The position numbers and the translations under genes were made by a program. DNA of 64,000 bases. Source: Polyangium sp. 15x6. Lineage in GTDB: Bacteria > Myxococcota_A > Polyangia > Polyangiales > Polyangiaceae. This document shows positions 43,739 through 53,717 of the stretch, piece by piece; position 1 is the first letter of the stretch, and every line of letters begins with the position of its first letter. The DNA lies in contig NZ_JASBQE010000064.1 in NCBI RefSeq assembly GCF_029960785.1, positions 1 to 64,000 of the forward strand, given 5' to 3'. The notes under the pieces are model-generated. The model was not told the origin of the DNA and did not search any database. It was given only the letters and a program-made list of their open reading frames with translations.

Positions 43739-45025
43739 TCAGCGCATCGATTGGCGCGACCGGTACCCCTGAATGCCCGAGAGGCCGAGCGCGGCGCTCC
43801 CCGGGACGGTGCAATGCAGGCTGAACTGGCTCCACGTGTACGGGTCGTACAGCGACGGGAGCGCGAGCGTCTGGGAGTCCGCGCTCGCGCCGCTCGAGCA
43901 AACCGTCGTCGTCTCGATGTGCGTCCCCGTCGGGTTCTTCGACTGGAGCTTGCAGCACACGTCCTGGCTCGCGTGGCGATCCAGCACGAAGAGCCGCGGC
44001 ACGTCGACCACGTTCGGATATCCGTCATCGCCCCCGGGCCGTTGCACGGGGCATACCACCTGGCCCGACCACACGCTCGAATTGAAGGCCTCGCCGTCGC
44101 CGCCGTGTTCGACCAGCGCGCTGCCGACGGACCGGCAATACGCGCCCGCCTGGTTCACCTGCTTGACCACGGTCGGGTTCACGATGCCGTTCACCCAGTC
44201 ACGGAAGGCCTCGGCGCTCGTCTGGCGGTTGTAGTTCGTCGGGTTGCCCGCCTTCATCACGCCCGTCAGGCCCGAGCCGTTCCAGCAGGACGAACCCGAA
44301 TCCCCCGGCAGCTCGATCTGACCGAGCACATTCGGGACCTGGAACCGGTACCACATGACCGGATCGATGGGGTCCTGGATGATGCTGAACGACGCGGTCC
44401 GGAGTTGCCCGTCCGACGGCGTCATGCACACGCCCCACTGGCAAAATTGGCCGGAGGGGCAAGGCACGGTGTCGGAGCACGTCCCGCCGGTGTCGATGGC
44501 GCCATAGCCCGCGCAAAACACGGTGTCGCCGATGAGCGACGCCGTGGTGCCCGTATAAAGCGGCAGCGACGCGACTCCCGGGTCGATCGGATTGGCGAGG
44601 CGGAGGAGCGCGACGTCCACGCCCGCGGCGGTCTGCGGGTGGAAGAGCAACTCGACGCCCACGGAGGACGTCACGCTGCCGTCGTCCTCCGTCAGCCGCG
44701 CGGTGATGGTCGCGGGATCGGTGCTCGTCCCATTCGGAAAGCAATGGCCGGCGGTGAGCACCCATTCGCGGTTGAGCAGGGTCCCCGTGCAGCCCGGCAG
44801 TCGAACCACGTTCCGCGTCCAGGTCTGCGTGCTCTGCGTCCACGGGTCCCAGACCGTGCCGTTCTTGATGGCGTCCTCGGCCTCCGCCGTGGCCTCTTCG
44901 TTCATGTCGCGCAGCTCGCCCTCGGCACATCCGCTGCCCAGGGCCGCGGTGAGCGCGAGCGCCATGAGCGTCGCTCCGCACATGCGGCGGTAGGGCGCGA
45001 ACCTCTGGCTTCGTTGGTGTGTCAT
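43739..45025 (-). CDS. Trypsin-like serine protease lipoprotein with Cys-rich C-terminal domain
   Basis: A 428-residue lipoprotein (LGSGC lipobox) with a chymotrypsin-fold domain (about 55-295). His94 (LTAGHC), Asp137 (GVDVALL) and Ser243 (ELPGDSGSS) form the triad. A C-terminal domain (about 300-428) contains VCCKLQSKN and TWSQFSLHC and is found again as the separate gene at 43172-43672. The likely place is the outer membrane or cell surface. ATG at 45025 has GGGAG about 10 nt upstream. Directly before it lies a sigma-54-like promoter, and the next gene upstream encodes an FHA sigma-54 activator on the same strand. Confidence 0.85.
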   Translation of the reverse strand: MTHQRSQRFAPYRRMCGATLMALALTAALGSGCAEGELRDMNEEATAEAEDAIKNGTVWDPWTQSTQTWTRNVVRLPGCTGTLLNREWVLTAGHCFPNGTSTDPATITARLTEDDGSVTSSVGVELLFHPQTAAGVDVALLRLANPIDPGVASLPLYTGTTASLIGDTVFCAGYGAIDTGGTCSDTVPCPSGQFCQWGVCMTPSDGQLRTASFSIIQDPIDPVMWYRFQVPNVLGQIELPGDSGSSCWNGSGLTGVMKAGNPTNYNRQTSAEAFRDWVNGIVNPTVVKQVNQAGAYCRSVGSALVEHGGDGEAFNSSVWSGQVVCPVQRPGGDDGYPNVVDVPRLFVLDRHASQDVCCKLQSKNPTGTHIETTTVCSSGASADSQTLALPSLYDPYTWSQFSLHCTVPGSAALGLSGIQGYRSRQSMR

Positions 45026-45085
45026 GACAATTGGCTCCCTCGTCCGGACGGCGACTCGATTGTCGTCCGGTCGTGCGAGGAGCCA

Positions 45086-45103
45086 TTGCGCGAACCGTGC
45101 CAA
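45086..45103 (-). promoter_or_regulatory. Sigma-54-like promoter ahead of the protease gene
   Basis: Read on the minus strand, TTGGCACGGTTCGCGCAA has the invariant GG and GC with 10 bp between and a full TGGCACG -24 element. The -12 element is GCGC and not TTGC. The predicted transcription start is near 45076, giving a leader of about 50 nt before ATG 45025. It lies between the activator gene (ends 45128) and the protease gene. Confidence 0.55.
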
Positions 45104-45127
45104 GCCCGATCGGGGCCCGGGGCGGGG

Positions 45128-46579
45128 CTATCGCGCGGAGCTTCGGAGCCCGTAACGGTCGACGAGCTTGTGGAGGAACTGTCGCGAGACGGAAATCGCC
45201 TCGGCTGTGCGCGAGATGTTGCCCCCGTGCTCGCGGAGCTTCGTCGCGAGGTACTGCCGCTCGAAGCGCTCGAGCACCATCTCGCGCGCCGAGAGCAGCG
45301 GCAGGCCGAGCAGCCCGCCGAGATCACCTTCCTCGGCCTCCCGCGCCGGAGCCTCGTGCGCCTCCGGCGCGGGCGCAGGCGCGGCGGCGGCGGGCTCGGG
45401 CGAAGGCGCAGGTTCGGGCGCAGGCGCGGCGGCCGCGAGCGGCTTGCGTGCGTGGGCGCCGAGCGCCGACACCGCGAAGTCCGGGAAGAGGCAGAGGCGC
45501 GCCACCACGTTGCGAAGCTCGCGGACGTTGCCGGGCCAGTCGTGCGCGAGGAGCAAGGACATCGCGTGCGGCGGCAGATCGGCGAGCGCGCGCTTCGGCG
45601 TCTGCGCCGCGAGGAAACGCTCGACGAGCGCGGGGATGTCGTCCTTGCGCTCGCGCAGCGGCGGGATGTTCACCTCGACGACCGCGAGCCGGTAGTAGAG
45701 GTCCTCGCGGAACGATTTCTCGGCGACGCGGGCGCGGAGATCGCGGTGCGTCGCGGCCACGATGCGCGCGTCGAAGGGGCGCCACTCGACCGCGCCCACG
45801 CGCCGCACCTGCCGCGCTTCGAGCGCGCGGAGGAGCTTCGGCTGCAGATCCAGGGGGAGCTCGCCGAGCTCGTCGATGAACAGGGTGCCCCGATCGGCCT
45901 GTTCGAGCAGGCCCGCGTGCGCGGAGACCGCGCCCGTGAAGGCCCCGCGCGCGTGTCCGAAGAGCTCGGCCTCGATCAAGCTCGGCGCGACGGCGCTGCA
46001 GTCGAAGACCACGAACGGGCCGTCTTTGCGTGGGCTCGCGGCGTGGATCGCGCGCGCCAAGACCTCCTTGCCCGTGCCCGACTCGCCGAGCAGGAGCACC
46101 GTCTCCGACGACGCCGCGGCGCGCTCGAGCGCGGCGAAGAGCGCGCGCATGGGCAGGCTCTCGCCGATCGCCTCGCCGAACCGCGTGGACGGCGACAGGG
46201 GCACGATCGAAGGCGCGCCCGCGAGGTGCGTGGAGAGGCGCGAGCTCGCGAGCGTGACGACGGTGCCGAGCGGGAGGAGGACCTCCATCACCGCGAGATC
46301 GCCGATGAGCGTGCCGTTCTTGCTGCCAAGGTCACGCAGCACGACGCCTTTCCGCGTGAGACGGAGCTCGCAGTGCCGGCGCGAGACACGCGGATCCGAC
46401 ACGACGAGATCACACTCGGGGCTCGTGCCGACGACGAGCGTCTCCATGCCGAGCGGGGCCTCGCGCATCGTGCCGTCGGGCGCGGTCACGCGGACCCGAA
46501 GCGCCGGCATGAGCACGGCGTTTTCGGTGACATCGGAGAGCGTGCATCCAGGCTCCTCCGCCCGCGTCATCCCGCGCAT
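45128..46579 (-). CDS. FHA-domain sigma-54-dependent transcription activator
   Basis: A 483-residue enhancer-binding protein. The N-terminal FHA domain (about 45-115) has [21 protein letters not shown] and DLGSKNGT. The AAA+ domain (about 130-365) has Walker A GESGTGKE, the sigma-54 contact loop GAFTGA, Walker [11 protein letters not shown] and the WPGNVREL arginine region. A Pro/Ala-rich linker leads to a Fis-type helix-turn-helix ([20 protein letters not shown]). FHA domains bind phospho-Thr, so a Ser/Thr kinase probably controls it; kinase-ATPase gene 46651 is divergent 71 bp away. The start could be 46579 or 46570. Likely targets are the adjacent protease gene and perhaps its own neighbours. 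Confidence 0.9.
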   Translation of the reverse strand: MRGMTRAEEPGCTLSDVTENAVLMPALRVRVTAPDGTMREAPLGMETLVVGTSPECDLVVSDPRVSRRHCELRLTRKGVVLRDLGSKNGTLIGDLAVMEVLLPLGTVVTLASSRLSTHLAGAPSIVPLSPSTRFGEAIGESLPMRALFAALERAAASSETVLLLGESGTGKEVLARAIHAASPRKDGPFVVFDCSAVAPSLIEAELFGHARGAFTGAVSAHAGLLEQADRGTLFIDELGELPLDLQPKLLRALEARQVRRVGAVEWRPFDARIVAATHRDLRARVAEKSFREDLYYRLAVVEVNIPPLRERKDDIPALVERFLAAQTPKRALADLPPHAMSLLLAHDWPGNVRELRNVVARLCLFPDFAVSALGAHARKPLAAAAPAPEPAPSPEPAAAAPAPAPEAHEAPAREAEEGDLGGLLGLPLLSAREMVLERFERQYLATKLREHGGNISRTAEAISVSRQFLHKLVDRYGLRSSAR

Positions 46580-46650
46580 CGTTGCAGATCTCGGAAGCTC
46601 GTCAAGACAAGCCCGGCACGCCCGTCTCGCCGCGCTATCATCCGCGCCGC

Positions 46651-49600
46651 ATGCCCCCGAGTTCGCGTCTCGCTGCGCGTCTTCCGCCCGGAGTGGCGCC
46701 GCAGATCGGGCCGTACCTCCTCGTGCAGCAGCTCGGGAAGGGCGGATTCGCCCCGGTCTTCCTCGCGGAGGAGCGGTACGACGGCAAGCTCCTGCGCTAC
46801 GTGGCGATCAAGCTGTTCGCGTTCGACGCGGCCGCCACGCGCGGCCACGACGTGAGCCGGTGGCGCGACGAGATCATCGAGGAGGCGCGCGCCCTCTGCC
46901 GCGTCGAGCACCCGAACGTGGTGCGGTTCTACGCGCTGCTCTGCGACGATGCGCCTTCGCGGATCGGCCTCGTGATGGAGCACGTCGCGGGCGCGAGCCT
47001 CGACATGCTCGCCGGCGCGCACGGGCGTCTCGACGAGCGGGTCGTGCTGGAAGCGGCGCGATCCGTGGCCTGGGCGCTCGCGGCGGTGCACGCGGCGGGG
47101 CTCGTGCACCGCGACGTGAAGCCCGCGAACATCGTGCGCGGGCCCTCCGGCTACAAGCTCATCGACTTCGGGATCGCCGTGGCCCCGGAGCTCGTTGCCG
47201 CGGCGCCCGCGACCGTGGCGGAGCTCGCGGCCGCGGACACGACCCGCGCGGAGCCGCCTCCCGCGCCCACGGCGGCCGCTCCTCGTGATCCGGGCACGCA
47301 CACGCAGACGGTGACCATGACGGCTCCGCCCATCGCGGCGGCAGCACCGGGCCGCGGAGCTCGCCCAGGCCTCCGGGTCGCGGGCACGCTCGGCTACCTC
47401 GCGCCCGAGTGCCTCTCGCAGCTCCCGACGCCCGCGAGTGATCTGTACTCGCTCGGCGTGACCATGTTCCAGCTCGTCACGGGCCGCCTCCCGCACGAGA
47501 CGCCCATGCCCCAGGGGCCCGCGCCTTCGCTCGCGACATGCGTCCCTGCGCGCAGCGTGATCACGGCCGAGCTCTCGCTCCTCGTCGATCGGCTGCTCGC
47601 GCTCGATCCGCTCCTCCGACCTCGCCACGCGGAGTGGGTGGCGCGCGAGATCGAGCGTCTCCTCGCGCGGCTCGATCCCGCGGTCCTCGCGCCCGTCACG
47701 TCGATCGCGCCGCTCTCCGTGCGCAGGCCCGCGCCGGTCTCCGCGCCTGCTCGCAAGGCCGCGCCCGCGCCCGAGACGCGCCCGCCGCTCGTGGGCCGCG
47801 ACGATGCGCTCACGGCGCTCCAGCGCGCCGCGGACGAGGCGAAGAAGGGACGCTGCCAGGTCGTGGTGTTCACGGGGCCGCAGGGCATCGGCCGCAGCCG
47901 CCTCCTCCACGCCGCGGCCGAGCGCTGGACCTTCGAGGATGCGGTCATCCTCAGGGTTCATTGCCCGCCCGAGCAGCAGAGCCCCCTCTACCCGTTCCGC
48001 CGCGCCGTCGAGGATCTCCCGCTCGAGATCACGCCTTCGTTCGAGCCGCTCGCGCGCGCCCTCGCGCGGGCCTTCTCGCCGGGGCTCGTCCCCGGCCCGG
48101 ACCAGCTCGCGCAGGCGGTCGAAGCGATCGAGGACGGCCTCGTGCGGGTGAGCGCCTCGGCGCCGCTCCTCGTGCTCGTGGACGACCTCCAGTGGAGCGA
48201 CACGCCGACGCGCGAGGTCGTGCGCCTCCTCGTGCATCGCGCGGCGGCGGGCGCGCCGGGGCGGCTCTTCGTGGCCCTCGCCGCGCGCCCGGATCCCGTC
48301 GCGGGCGCGCCCTTGCGCAAGCTCCTCGGCGAGGCGCGGGCGCGCACGAGCCCCGGCCTCACGTACGTCTCGCTCGGCCCGCTCGAACCCGCGGCCGCGG
48401 CGCGCCTCGCGCAGGGCGTCTGTCCCATCACGAAGGAGGTCGAGCGGGCCGTGGTCGCGGGCGCGGCGGGCGTACCGTTTTACCTCGTGCACGCGCTCGT
48501 CGCGTGGCGCGAGAGCGGCGCGATGGTCTGGCAAGACGGCGCCTACCGCCCCGCAGACGAGCAGATCCTGCGAGGCGACGTGCCGGGCGTGGCCGATCTC
48601 CTGGAGGCGCGCCTCGGCGCGTGTCTCCCGCCGGGGAGCGACTCCGAGCGTACGCTCTTGCGTGTGCTCGCGGCGGTGGCGCTCGCGGGCGGAGGGCTCG
48701 GCGTGGATCTCGCGCTGCGGGTGGCCGGGGACGCGGATCGCGCGGAGGAGGCGCTGGAAGCGCTCGTCGGAGCGGGGATCCTGACGGCGCACGGCGAGCG
48801 GCAGGAGTACGGGTTCGCGCAGGAGATGGTGCGGCAAGCGGCGCTCAACCTGCTGCGGCCGCGCCCGTGGTTTCACAGGCTCCACCGGGCGCTGCTCGAC
48901 GGCATGGCCGAGGGCGCGCCGGCGCAGATCGACGCGGCGTTCCTGGCGACGGGCTACGAGCGGCTCGGCGCGCTCGTGGAGGCTCGTGTCTGGCTCGGTC
49001 GCGCCGTGGAGAAGGCGGGCGCGGCGGGGCTCTTCGAGGAGGCGGCGGCGTTCGGCGACAGGCTCGCGGCGATCACGGACGACCCGGAGACGAAGGCGCG
49101 GCTCGCGTTCGAAGGGGTCCGGATGCTCATCCGCGGGCGCAAGTTCGAGGAGGCAAAGCACAGGCTCGATCGCCTGCCGATCCTCGCGGGAGACGGGCTG
49201 GAAGCGCGCCGGTTCGATCTGTGGCGGCGCGTCTCGCGGCTCGAGGTGGCGCGTGGGCTCCGGGAGAGCGGCGTGGAGGATGCGACGCTCGTCGCGGATG
49301 CGGATGCGTTCGCGGATCTGCGGCTCCGCTGCGAGGCGCGCCTCGCGGTGGCGGGCGTGCTCTTGCCGGAGCGCGCGATGGCGGTCGTGACCGAGGCCGT
49401 GGAGCTCGCGGCGGGCGCGGGGCCGGCGGTGGAGCTCGCGGCGCGGGTGCGTCGGTTCGAGCTGTGTTACGCGCTCGATCCGCGAGACCTCGTCCTCGGC
49501 GAGCAGGATCTGCGGCGTGCTGCGGCCATCGCCGCGTCGACGGGATCGGCGTGGCACGAGGTGCACATCGAGGGGGATCTGGCGGTGCTCGAAGCCGAGA

Positions 49601-50223
49601 CGGGGCGCATCGACGCGGCGATCGAGCGGATCCGAACGCTCGTGGCGCGCGCGAACGAGCGGGGCATGCGCGGGCAGGAGCGGCTCTTCCTGCAGAACCT
49701 CGCGGTGATGCTGCTGCGCGAGGGCCGCGCCCGAGAGGCGGCCGAGACGACGACGCGCACGGCGGACCTCGCGCGGGACGCAGGAGACCCTGTGCTGCGG
49801 GCGACGGCGCTGTCGCTCCGCGCGGCGGCGCTGACGGAGGTCGGCGCGCTCGTCGACGCGCTCGCGAGCGCGGACGAGGCCTACGCGTTCCAGCGGGAGC
49901 GAGGGACCCGTACGCTCGCGCTGACTCTCTTGCGGCGCGCGGAGATCCTGAGGGCGATGGGGCGTCTCGCGGAGGCGCTCGTGGATGTACGCGCGGCGGG
50001 AGAGGTCGCCGCGAAGCACCGGGATCGAAGCCTCGAAATCTCGGCAAACCTGTGGGAAGCGCTGCGGCTCGCGCAGCGGGGTGAACCCAGGCGCGAGGAG
50101 GTCACGCGGCTCGTCGAGGAGGCGCGCGCGGCGAAGCTGCCCCTCCACTCCCTGCCTTGGCGGCTCTTGCGGGAGGCCGAGGCGTGGCTCGCGCGGCCCG
50201 ACGAGGGCACGACGCTGCCGTAG
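46651..50223 (+). CDS. Ser/Thr protein kinase fused to an AAA-ATPase/TPR module, with expanded activation loop
   Basis: A 1190-residue protein. The kinase domain (about 18-345) has GKGGFAPVF, Lys54, HRDVKPAN at 153-160, DFG at 172-174 and APE at 251-253. DFG and APE are 77 residues apart, with an Ala/Pro/Thr-rich insert at about 178-240. An AAA_16-type ATPase domain follows from about 370 ([16 protein letters not shown]). Its P-loop reads GPQGIGRSR, with Arg where Lys is usual, and Walker B is [12 protein letters not shown] (about 505-513). The last 500 residues are TPR-like helices. The architecture resembles PknK-type regulators. It is divergent from the FHA activator, a plausible substrate or effector. 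Confidence 0.85.
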   Translation: MPPSSRLAARLPPGVAPQIGPYLLVQQLGKGGFAPVFLAEERYDGKLLRYVAIKLFAFDAAATRGHDVSRWRDEIIEEARALCRVEHPNVVRFYALLCDDAPSRIGLVMEHVAGASLDMLAGAHGRLDERVVLEAARSVAWALAAVHAAGLVHRDVKPANIVRGPSGYKLIDFGIAVAPELVAAAPATVAELAAADTTRAEPPPAPTAAAPRDPGTHTQTVTMTAPPIAAAAPGRGARPGLRVAGTLGYLAPECLSQLPTPASDLYSLGVTMFQLVTGRLPHETPMPQGPAPSLATCVPARSVITAELSLLVDRLLALDPLLRPRHAEWVAREIERLLARLDPAVLAPVTSIAPLSVRRPAPVSAPARKAAPAPETRPPLVGRDDALTALQRAADEAKKGRCQVVVFTGPQGIGRSRLLHAAAERWTFEDAVILRVHCPPEQQSPLYPFRRAVEDLPLEITPSFEPLARALARAFSPGLVPGPDQLAQAVEAIEDGLVRVSASAPLLVLVDDLQWSDTPTREVVRLLVHRAAAGAPGRLFVALAARPDPVAGAPLRKLLGEARARTSPGLTYVSLGPLEPAAAARLAQGVCPITKEVERAVVAGAAGVPFYLVHALVAWRESGAMVWQDGAYRPADEQILRGDVPGVADLLEARLGACLPPGSDSERTLLRVLAAVALAGGGLGVDLALRVAGDADRAEEALEALVGAGILTAHGERQEYGFAQEMVRQAALNLLRPRPWFHRLHRALLDGMAEGAPAQIDAAFLATGYERLGALVEARVWLGRAVEKAGAAGLFEEAAAFGDRLAAITDDPETKARLAFEGVRMLIRGRKFEEAKHRLDRLPILAGDGLEARRFDLWRRVSRLEVARGLRESGVEDATLVADADAFADLRLRCEARLAVAGVLLPERAMAVVTEAVELAAGAGPAVELAARVRRFELCYALDPRDLVLGEQDLRRAAAIAASTGSAWHEVHIEGDLAVLEAETGRIDAAIERIRTLVARANERGMRGQERLFLQNLAVMLLREGRAREAAETTTRTADLARDAGDPVLRATALSLRAAALTEVGALVDALASADEAYAFQRERGTRTLALTLLRRAEILRAMGRLAEALVDVRAAGEVAAKHRDRSLEISANLWEALRLAQRGEPRREEVTRLVEEARAAKLPLHSLPWRLLREAEAWLARPDEGTTLP

Positions 50224-50343
50224 CCAGCCGGTGTCGACCGCTGTCACCACCCGTGGACACGGTCCCTGCTCGATGTCGCCGGTTGATGACAGTGTCCCCG
50301 ACCGGCGACGTCGGGCGGGATGAACGGACGCGAGCGGCCATGA

Positions 50344-50362
50344 GACGCCCGCGACGGGCGTC
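50344..50362. terminator. Hairpin between convergent genes
   Basis: GACGCCCG and CGGGCGTC form an 8-bp stem with a CGA tip in the 228-bp gap between the kinase-ATPase gene (ends 50223) and the small lipoprotein gene (ends 50452). A second inverted repeat in this gap, GTCGCCGGT with ACCGGCGAC near 50275-50310, is wider spaced. Nothing else is seen here. Confidence 0.4.
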
Positions 50363-50451
50363 GTGCATCGGTGGATGGGGGGTGGAGCGGATGGCGCGGG
50401 CGGGGGGCGCCCGGCTGCGGGGACGTGAGACCGGCGGGGGGCGGGGGAGCG

Positions 50452-50748
50452 TCAGCTCTCGGGCGGCGGCGGGGGCGGCGGGGGCTTCGGCCTCGCGTCA
50501 TCCATGATGACGCCGCGCTTCGGCTGGCACTTCTTGTTCTCCGGGCTCCACTCGCACTGCTCGGGGTTCGGGCACTCGGGCGGCGTGTTCGGGTCCGTGA
50601 CCTCGGGCGTCGTGCACGTGACCTCGGCGGATGCCGTGCCGGCGCCGGACTCCGCGGGGGGCTGCTGCGCGCCGCCGCACGCCACGAGGAGCGCGGCGGC
50701 GAGGCCTAGGAAGAGCGGACGGATGGCGGCGAATTTGGGATGATGCAT
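50452..50748 (-). CDS. Small Cys- and Pro-rich lipoprotein
   Basis: A 98-residue lipoprotein (ALLVAC, Cys24). The mature part has four Cys residues in TCTTPEVTD, PPECPNPEQCEW and KKCQPKRG and ends with a run of prolines (PPPPPPPP). ATG at 50748 has GGAG 7 nt upstream. I do not recognise a family. The Cys spacing suggests a small disulfide-bonded surface peptide. It follows the CHAT gene on the same strand, about 75 bp downstream, so the two may be transcribed together. Confidence 0.6.
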   Translation of the reverse strand: MHHPKFAAIRPLFLGLAAALLVACGGAQQPPAESGAGTASAEVTCTTPEVTDPNTPPECPNPEQCEWSPENKKCQPKRGVIMDDARPKPPPPPPPPES

Positions 50749-50822
50749 TACAATCTCCAATCTCGAAGCGACCCTCGAACGGTTTCCCTCGGGAGCGAGT
50801 CGCGATCTACGCCGAGGTCCTT

Positions 50823-53588
50823 TCAATGAACGTTCCAGGCGCGGCGCCTCCGCCTCGCGAGGCCGAGGGCGCCCGCCGCGAGCGCGACGAGCCCGGTCCC
50901 CATTTCGGAAGGCGCCCCGGCCGCCTGGCAAGCGCACCCGCGGGGACCGCGCGCGATCTCGAAGCGTGGCGGGACGGAACGACCGTCGAGCGCGGCCCCA
51001 TTGCCGGACACGATGAAGCTCGCCCAGTAATAAGGGTGCGGATGTTTTTCACCCACGGCGATCTGCGCCGCGCGTAACGCCTCGCTCCGCCCTCCTCCGG
51101 CGGCGAGACCTGCATAATAGGCCGTCATGAGCTCGCTCGTGGCCTCGTCGTCGACCTGCCACAGGCTCATGACCTGCGTCTCGGCCCCAGCCATGGCGAG
51201 CGCGCGGCGCAACCCAAAAACCCCCTCGCCGCGCAGCGCCTCGCCCACGCCCGTTTCACACGCCGAGAGCACGACCAGACGTGTGCCGCGCAGATCGAGC
51301 CCCGAAATCTCCAGCGCCGTGAGCACGCCATCCGCAGCATCCGTCGTGCTCCGCCGCCCATTCGCGCCGAAAAGCGCGAGCCCCGCCCGGAGGAGCGGGT
51401 TTTCCGCGACGAACGCCGACCGCTCCCCTCCCCGCTCGCCCTCGTCCCGCCCGCCCGTCGTATGCTGATCCGGAAGGAAAAACCCGTGTGTCGCCACGTG
51501 CAGCACGCGCGGACCGTGAGCGGCCATGAGCGCTTCTTCCGTCGCCGCCGCCCCTTCCAGAAGCCTCGCGCCGGGCAGCATCCGTTTCACCGCGGCGCCC
51601 TCCCTCCGCGTCGCTGGCAACGGCGAAAACCGGATCCGCGTCATATCGGCGGACCGCGCGCCGCGCCCCGCCCCTGCCGCCGAGCGTTCACCGCGAGCCC
51701 CGAATGCCGGATCGACGACCACGAGCGGCGCCTCGCGTGCTTCGGGCGGAGGTTTGGCGAGGCGAACGAGCTCGCGACCGCTCGTCAGATACGTGAACGA
51801 CGTATGCCGGACGAGCGACGTCCCTTTTTCGTCGACGAGCGCGGAGAAGGGCACGAGGTTCAATGCGCCGTCGGGGCTGAGGAGGATCCAGCGGGTATCC
51901 CCGAGCAAACCACGGAGCGGCTCCGTCACCAGAGAATCGAGGTACCGCGCGGCGGGGCGCGGATCACGACGGGGGGTCGAGAGATCCCGCAAAAGGCCCG
52001 CCGCGACCTCCTCGATGCCCTCGGCCTTGCCGAGATCGACCGACGCGACCTCGCCCTCGCGGCGGAGGACGTACGCGGCGAGGCGCGGCGCGCCCCAGGT
52101 GGGACGAACGGGCGGTCCCGAAGGATCGTACGGGCGATACACGACGAGCTCGACGAGCGCGGCGCCCGCGGGAATGGCTCGCTGCACGTCCTCCAGCGAA
52201 AGCAGCGCGACGGGGCCAGTGTCGGGGAGGGCGTGCGAAAGGGCCGAGAGACGCGCGTCCAGATCGCGGCGGCGCCGCTCCAGGGCTTCGATCTCGGCCA
52301 GGTGCTCCTCGGGTGGCACATCGATGGGCCCGCGGGACACGGCTGCAGACAAACGCGCATCGACCTGGGCGCGCTCGTCGAACAGCGCGCGTCCAGCCGA
52401 ATCGAGGGATTGCCGCAAAGCGGAGAGGCTCCCGGCCACGGCGTCGAGGACGATTCCCTTTCGCCGGAGGATGGCGGTCAGCGCGAGGCGGCCCGCCGCG
52501 CGATGCCTCGGCGCGACCTCGAGGTGCAGCGAGACCAGCGCGTCGGTATCCTCCTGGAGCAAGGTGGCATGCGCGCGTTTCTGGTCCTCGGATCCACGTC
52601 CGAGATGCACGCGCGCGGCGCGGTCCGCGAGATCGGCCGCGCGGGCTCGCACGCGCACCACGTCCTCGATGCGGTCCTCTACCACGTAAAGATCCCCGAG
52701 GTCGCGGAGCGTGCGGGCGATGTCGGGGTGGTCCGGGTGCAGGACGGCTTCCCGCAATTCGAGCGCTCGTTTCAGCCGCGCCTCGGCGGCCGCGAAATCC
52801 CCTCGCCGTGCGAGCAGCAGCCCCATCGCGTGGAGGTACTGCGCGCGCTGCACGTGATTTTCGGGAAGGGACTCTTCGGCCCCCGCGAGCGCTGCTTTCA
52901 AAAGCGGTTCGGCGACATCGGGCTCCCCTCGATCCAGCGCGAGCTCGCCCAGACGGAGCGCTGGCAAGCTCAAAACATCGCGGGAGATGCTCGACGCCGT
53001 GCGAACGCGGGCTTCGAGGTCGCGGAGGACCTCCTCGGCGCGCCTTCGCTCGCCCCGACGCCGATGCAGCGCGGCGAGCGCCTCGACGGCGCCGATGGCA
53101 TAGGGCGACTCCGCGCTGAAGCGCTCCTCTGCAATGGCCACGGCGCGCCGGAGGAGCGGCGCGGCTCCTTCCACGTCGCCGAGCTCGAGGCGAATGCGGC
53201 CGAGTGATTCGTACACCGCCGGATTCGGCTCACGGGGATCCTGTGCCGAAAGGAGGCGCACGAAGATCGGCTCGGCCCGCGCGTAATCGCCGTAGAGCGT
53301 GTAGGCGCTCCCGAGCAAGAAAGGGAAATGCCCATTGTCGTTCGGGGCATCTTCCAGGAGCTTCACCGCGCGATCGGCCAGGCGCACGGCCTCGGGATAC
53401 CGCCCCGCCTCGACGAGCTTCAGGATCTGCGGGTAAAGCGAAGCGCCACTCTCGCTCTCCTGGGCCGCCTCGTCGGCGCGCGCGACGGGGCACTCCGGCG
53501 TGGCGAACGCCCCCGCGAGGACGGCGAGCAGCCCCATGCGCAGGAGGTGCCGGCGGAGCCTGGGTCGAGGAGCGCGCATCGGGGTCAT
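50823..53588 (-). CDS. Exported TPR-CHAT protease-like protein with MYXO-CTERM-like tail
   Basis: A 921-residue protein with a signal peptide (MGLLAVLAGAFATPECPVARA). TPR repeats (about 50-330, such as AAEARLKRALELREAVLHPDHPDIARTL) lead to a coiled region and a C-terminal CHAT domain (about 560-865). The caspase-like pair is present: His in LHVATHGFF (about 698) and Cys in VLSACETGVG (about 773). The end is RGCACQ, a hydrophobic helix and RRRRRAW, which resembles the MYXO-CTERM sorting signal (Cys, helix, Arg cluster). The protein is probably displayed at the surface or in the envelope. ATG at 53588 or 53576 may be the start. Confidence 0.85.
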   Translation of the reverse strand: MTPMRAPRPRLRRHLLRMGLLAVLAGAFATPECPVARADEAAQESESGASLYPQILKLVEAGRYPEAVRLADRAVKLLEDAPNDNGHFPFLLGSAYTLYGDYARAEPIFVRLLSAQDPREPNPAVYESLGRIRLELGDVEGAAPLLRRAVAIAEERFSAESPYAIGAVEALAALHRRRGERRRAEEVLRDLEARVRTASSISRDVLSLPALRLGELALDRGEPDVAEPLLKAALAGAEESLPENHVQRAQYLHAMGLLLARRGDFAAAEARLKRALELREAVLHPDHPDIARTLRDLGDLYVVEDRIEDVVRVRARAADLADRAARVHLGRGSEDQKRAHATLLQEDTDALVSLHLEVAPRHRAAGRLALTAILRRKGIVLDAVAGSLSALRQSLDSAGRALFDERAQVDARLSAAVSRGPIDVPPEEHLAEIEALERRRRDLDARLSALSHALPDTGPVALLSLEDVQRAIPAGAALVELVVYRPYDPSGPPVRPTWGAPRLAAYVLRREGEVASVDLGKAEGIEEVAAGLLRDLSTPRRDPRPAARYLDSLVTEPLRGLLGDTRWILLSPDGALNLVPFSALVDEKGTSLVRHTSFTYLTSGRELVRLAKPPPEAREAPLVVVDPAFGARGERSAAGAGRGARSADMTRIRFSPLPATRREGAAVKRMLPGARLLEGAAATEEALMAAHGPRVLHVATHGFFLPDQHTTGGRDEGERGGERSAFVAENPLLRAGLALFGANGRRSTTDAADGVLTALEISGLDLRGTRLVVLSACETGVGEALRGEGVFGLRRALAMAGAETQVMSLWQVDDEATSELMTAYYAGLAAGGGRSEALRAAQIAVGEKHPHPYYWASFIVSGNGAALDGRSVPPRFEIARGPRGCACQAAGAPSEMGTGLVALAAGALGLARRRRRAWNVH

Positions 53589-53717
53589 CCCAAGAAAAGC
53601 GAACGCGCTTTATACGAGAACGAAAGGCCCTCTGTCAACGGCGGGCCCGGCGCGCGTCGCGGCGCCCCGGATGCCGATCCCCGTGGATCCCGGCTCTGGC
53701 GCGTGTATCGTTCGCCC

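Noticed and set aside
50224-50451. Small RNA or further gene in the gap after the kinase-ATPase
   Set aside because: Only hairpins are visible, with no promoter pattern or coding frame with a start site.
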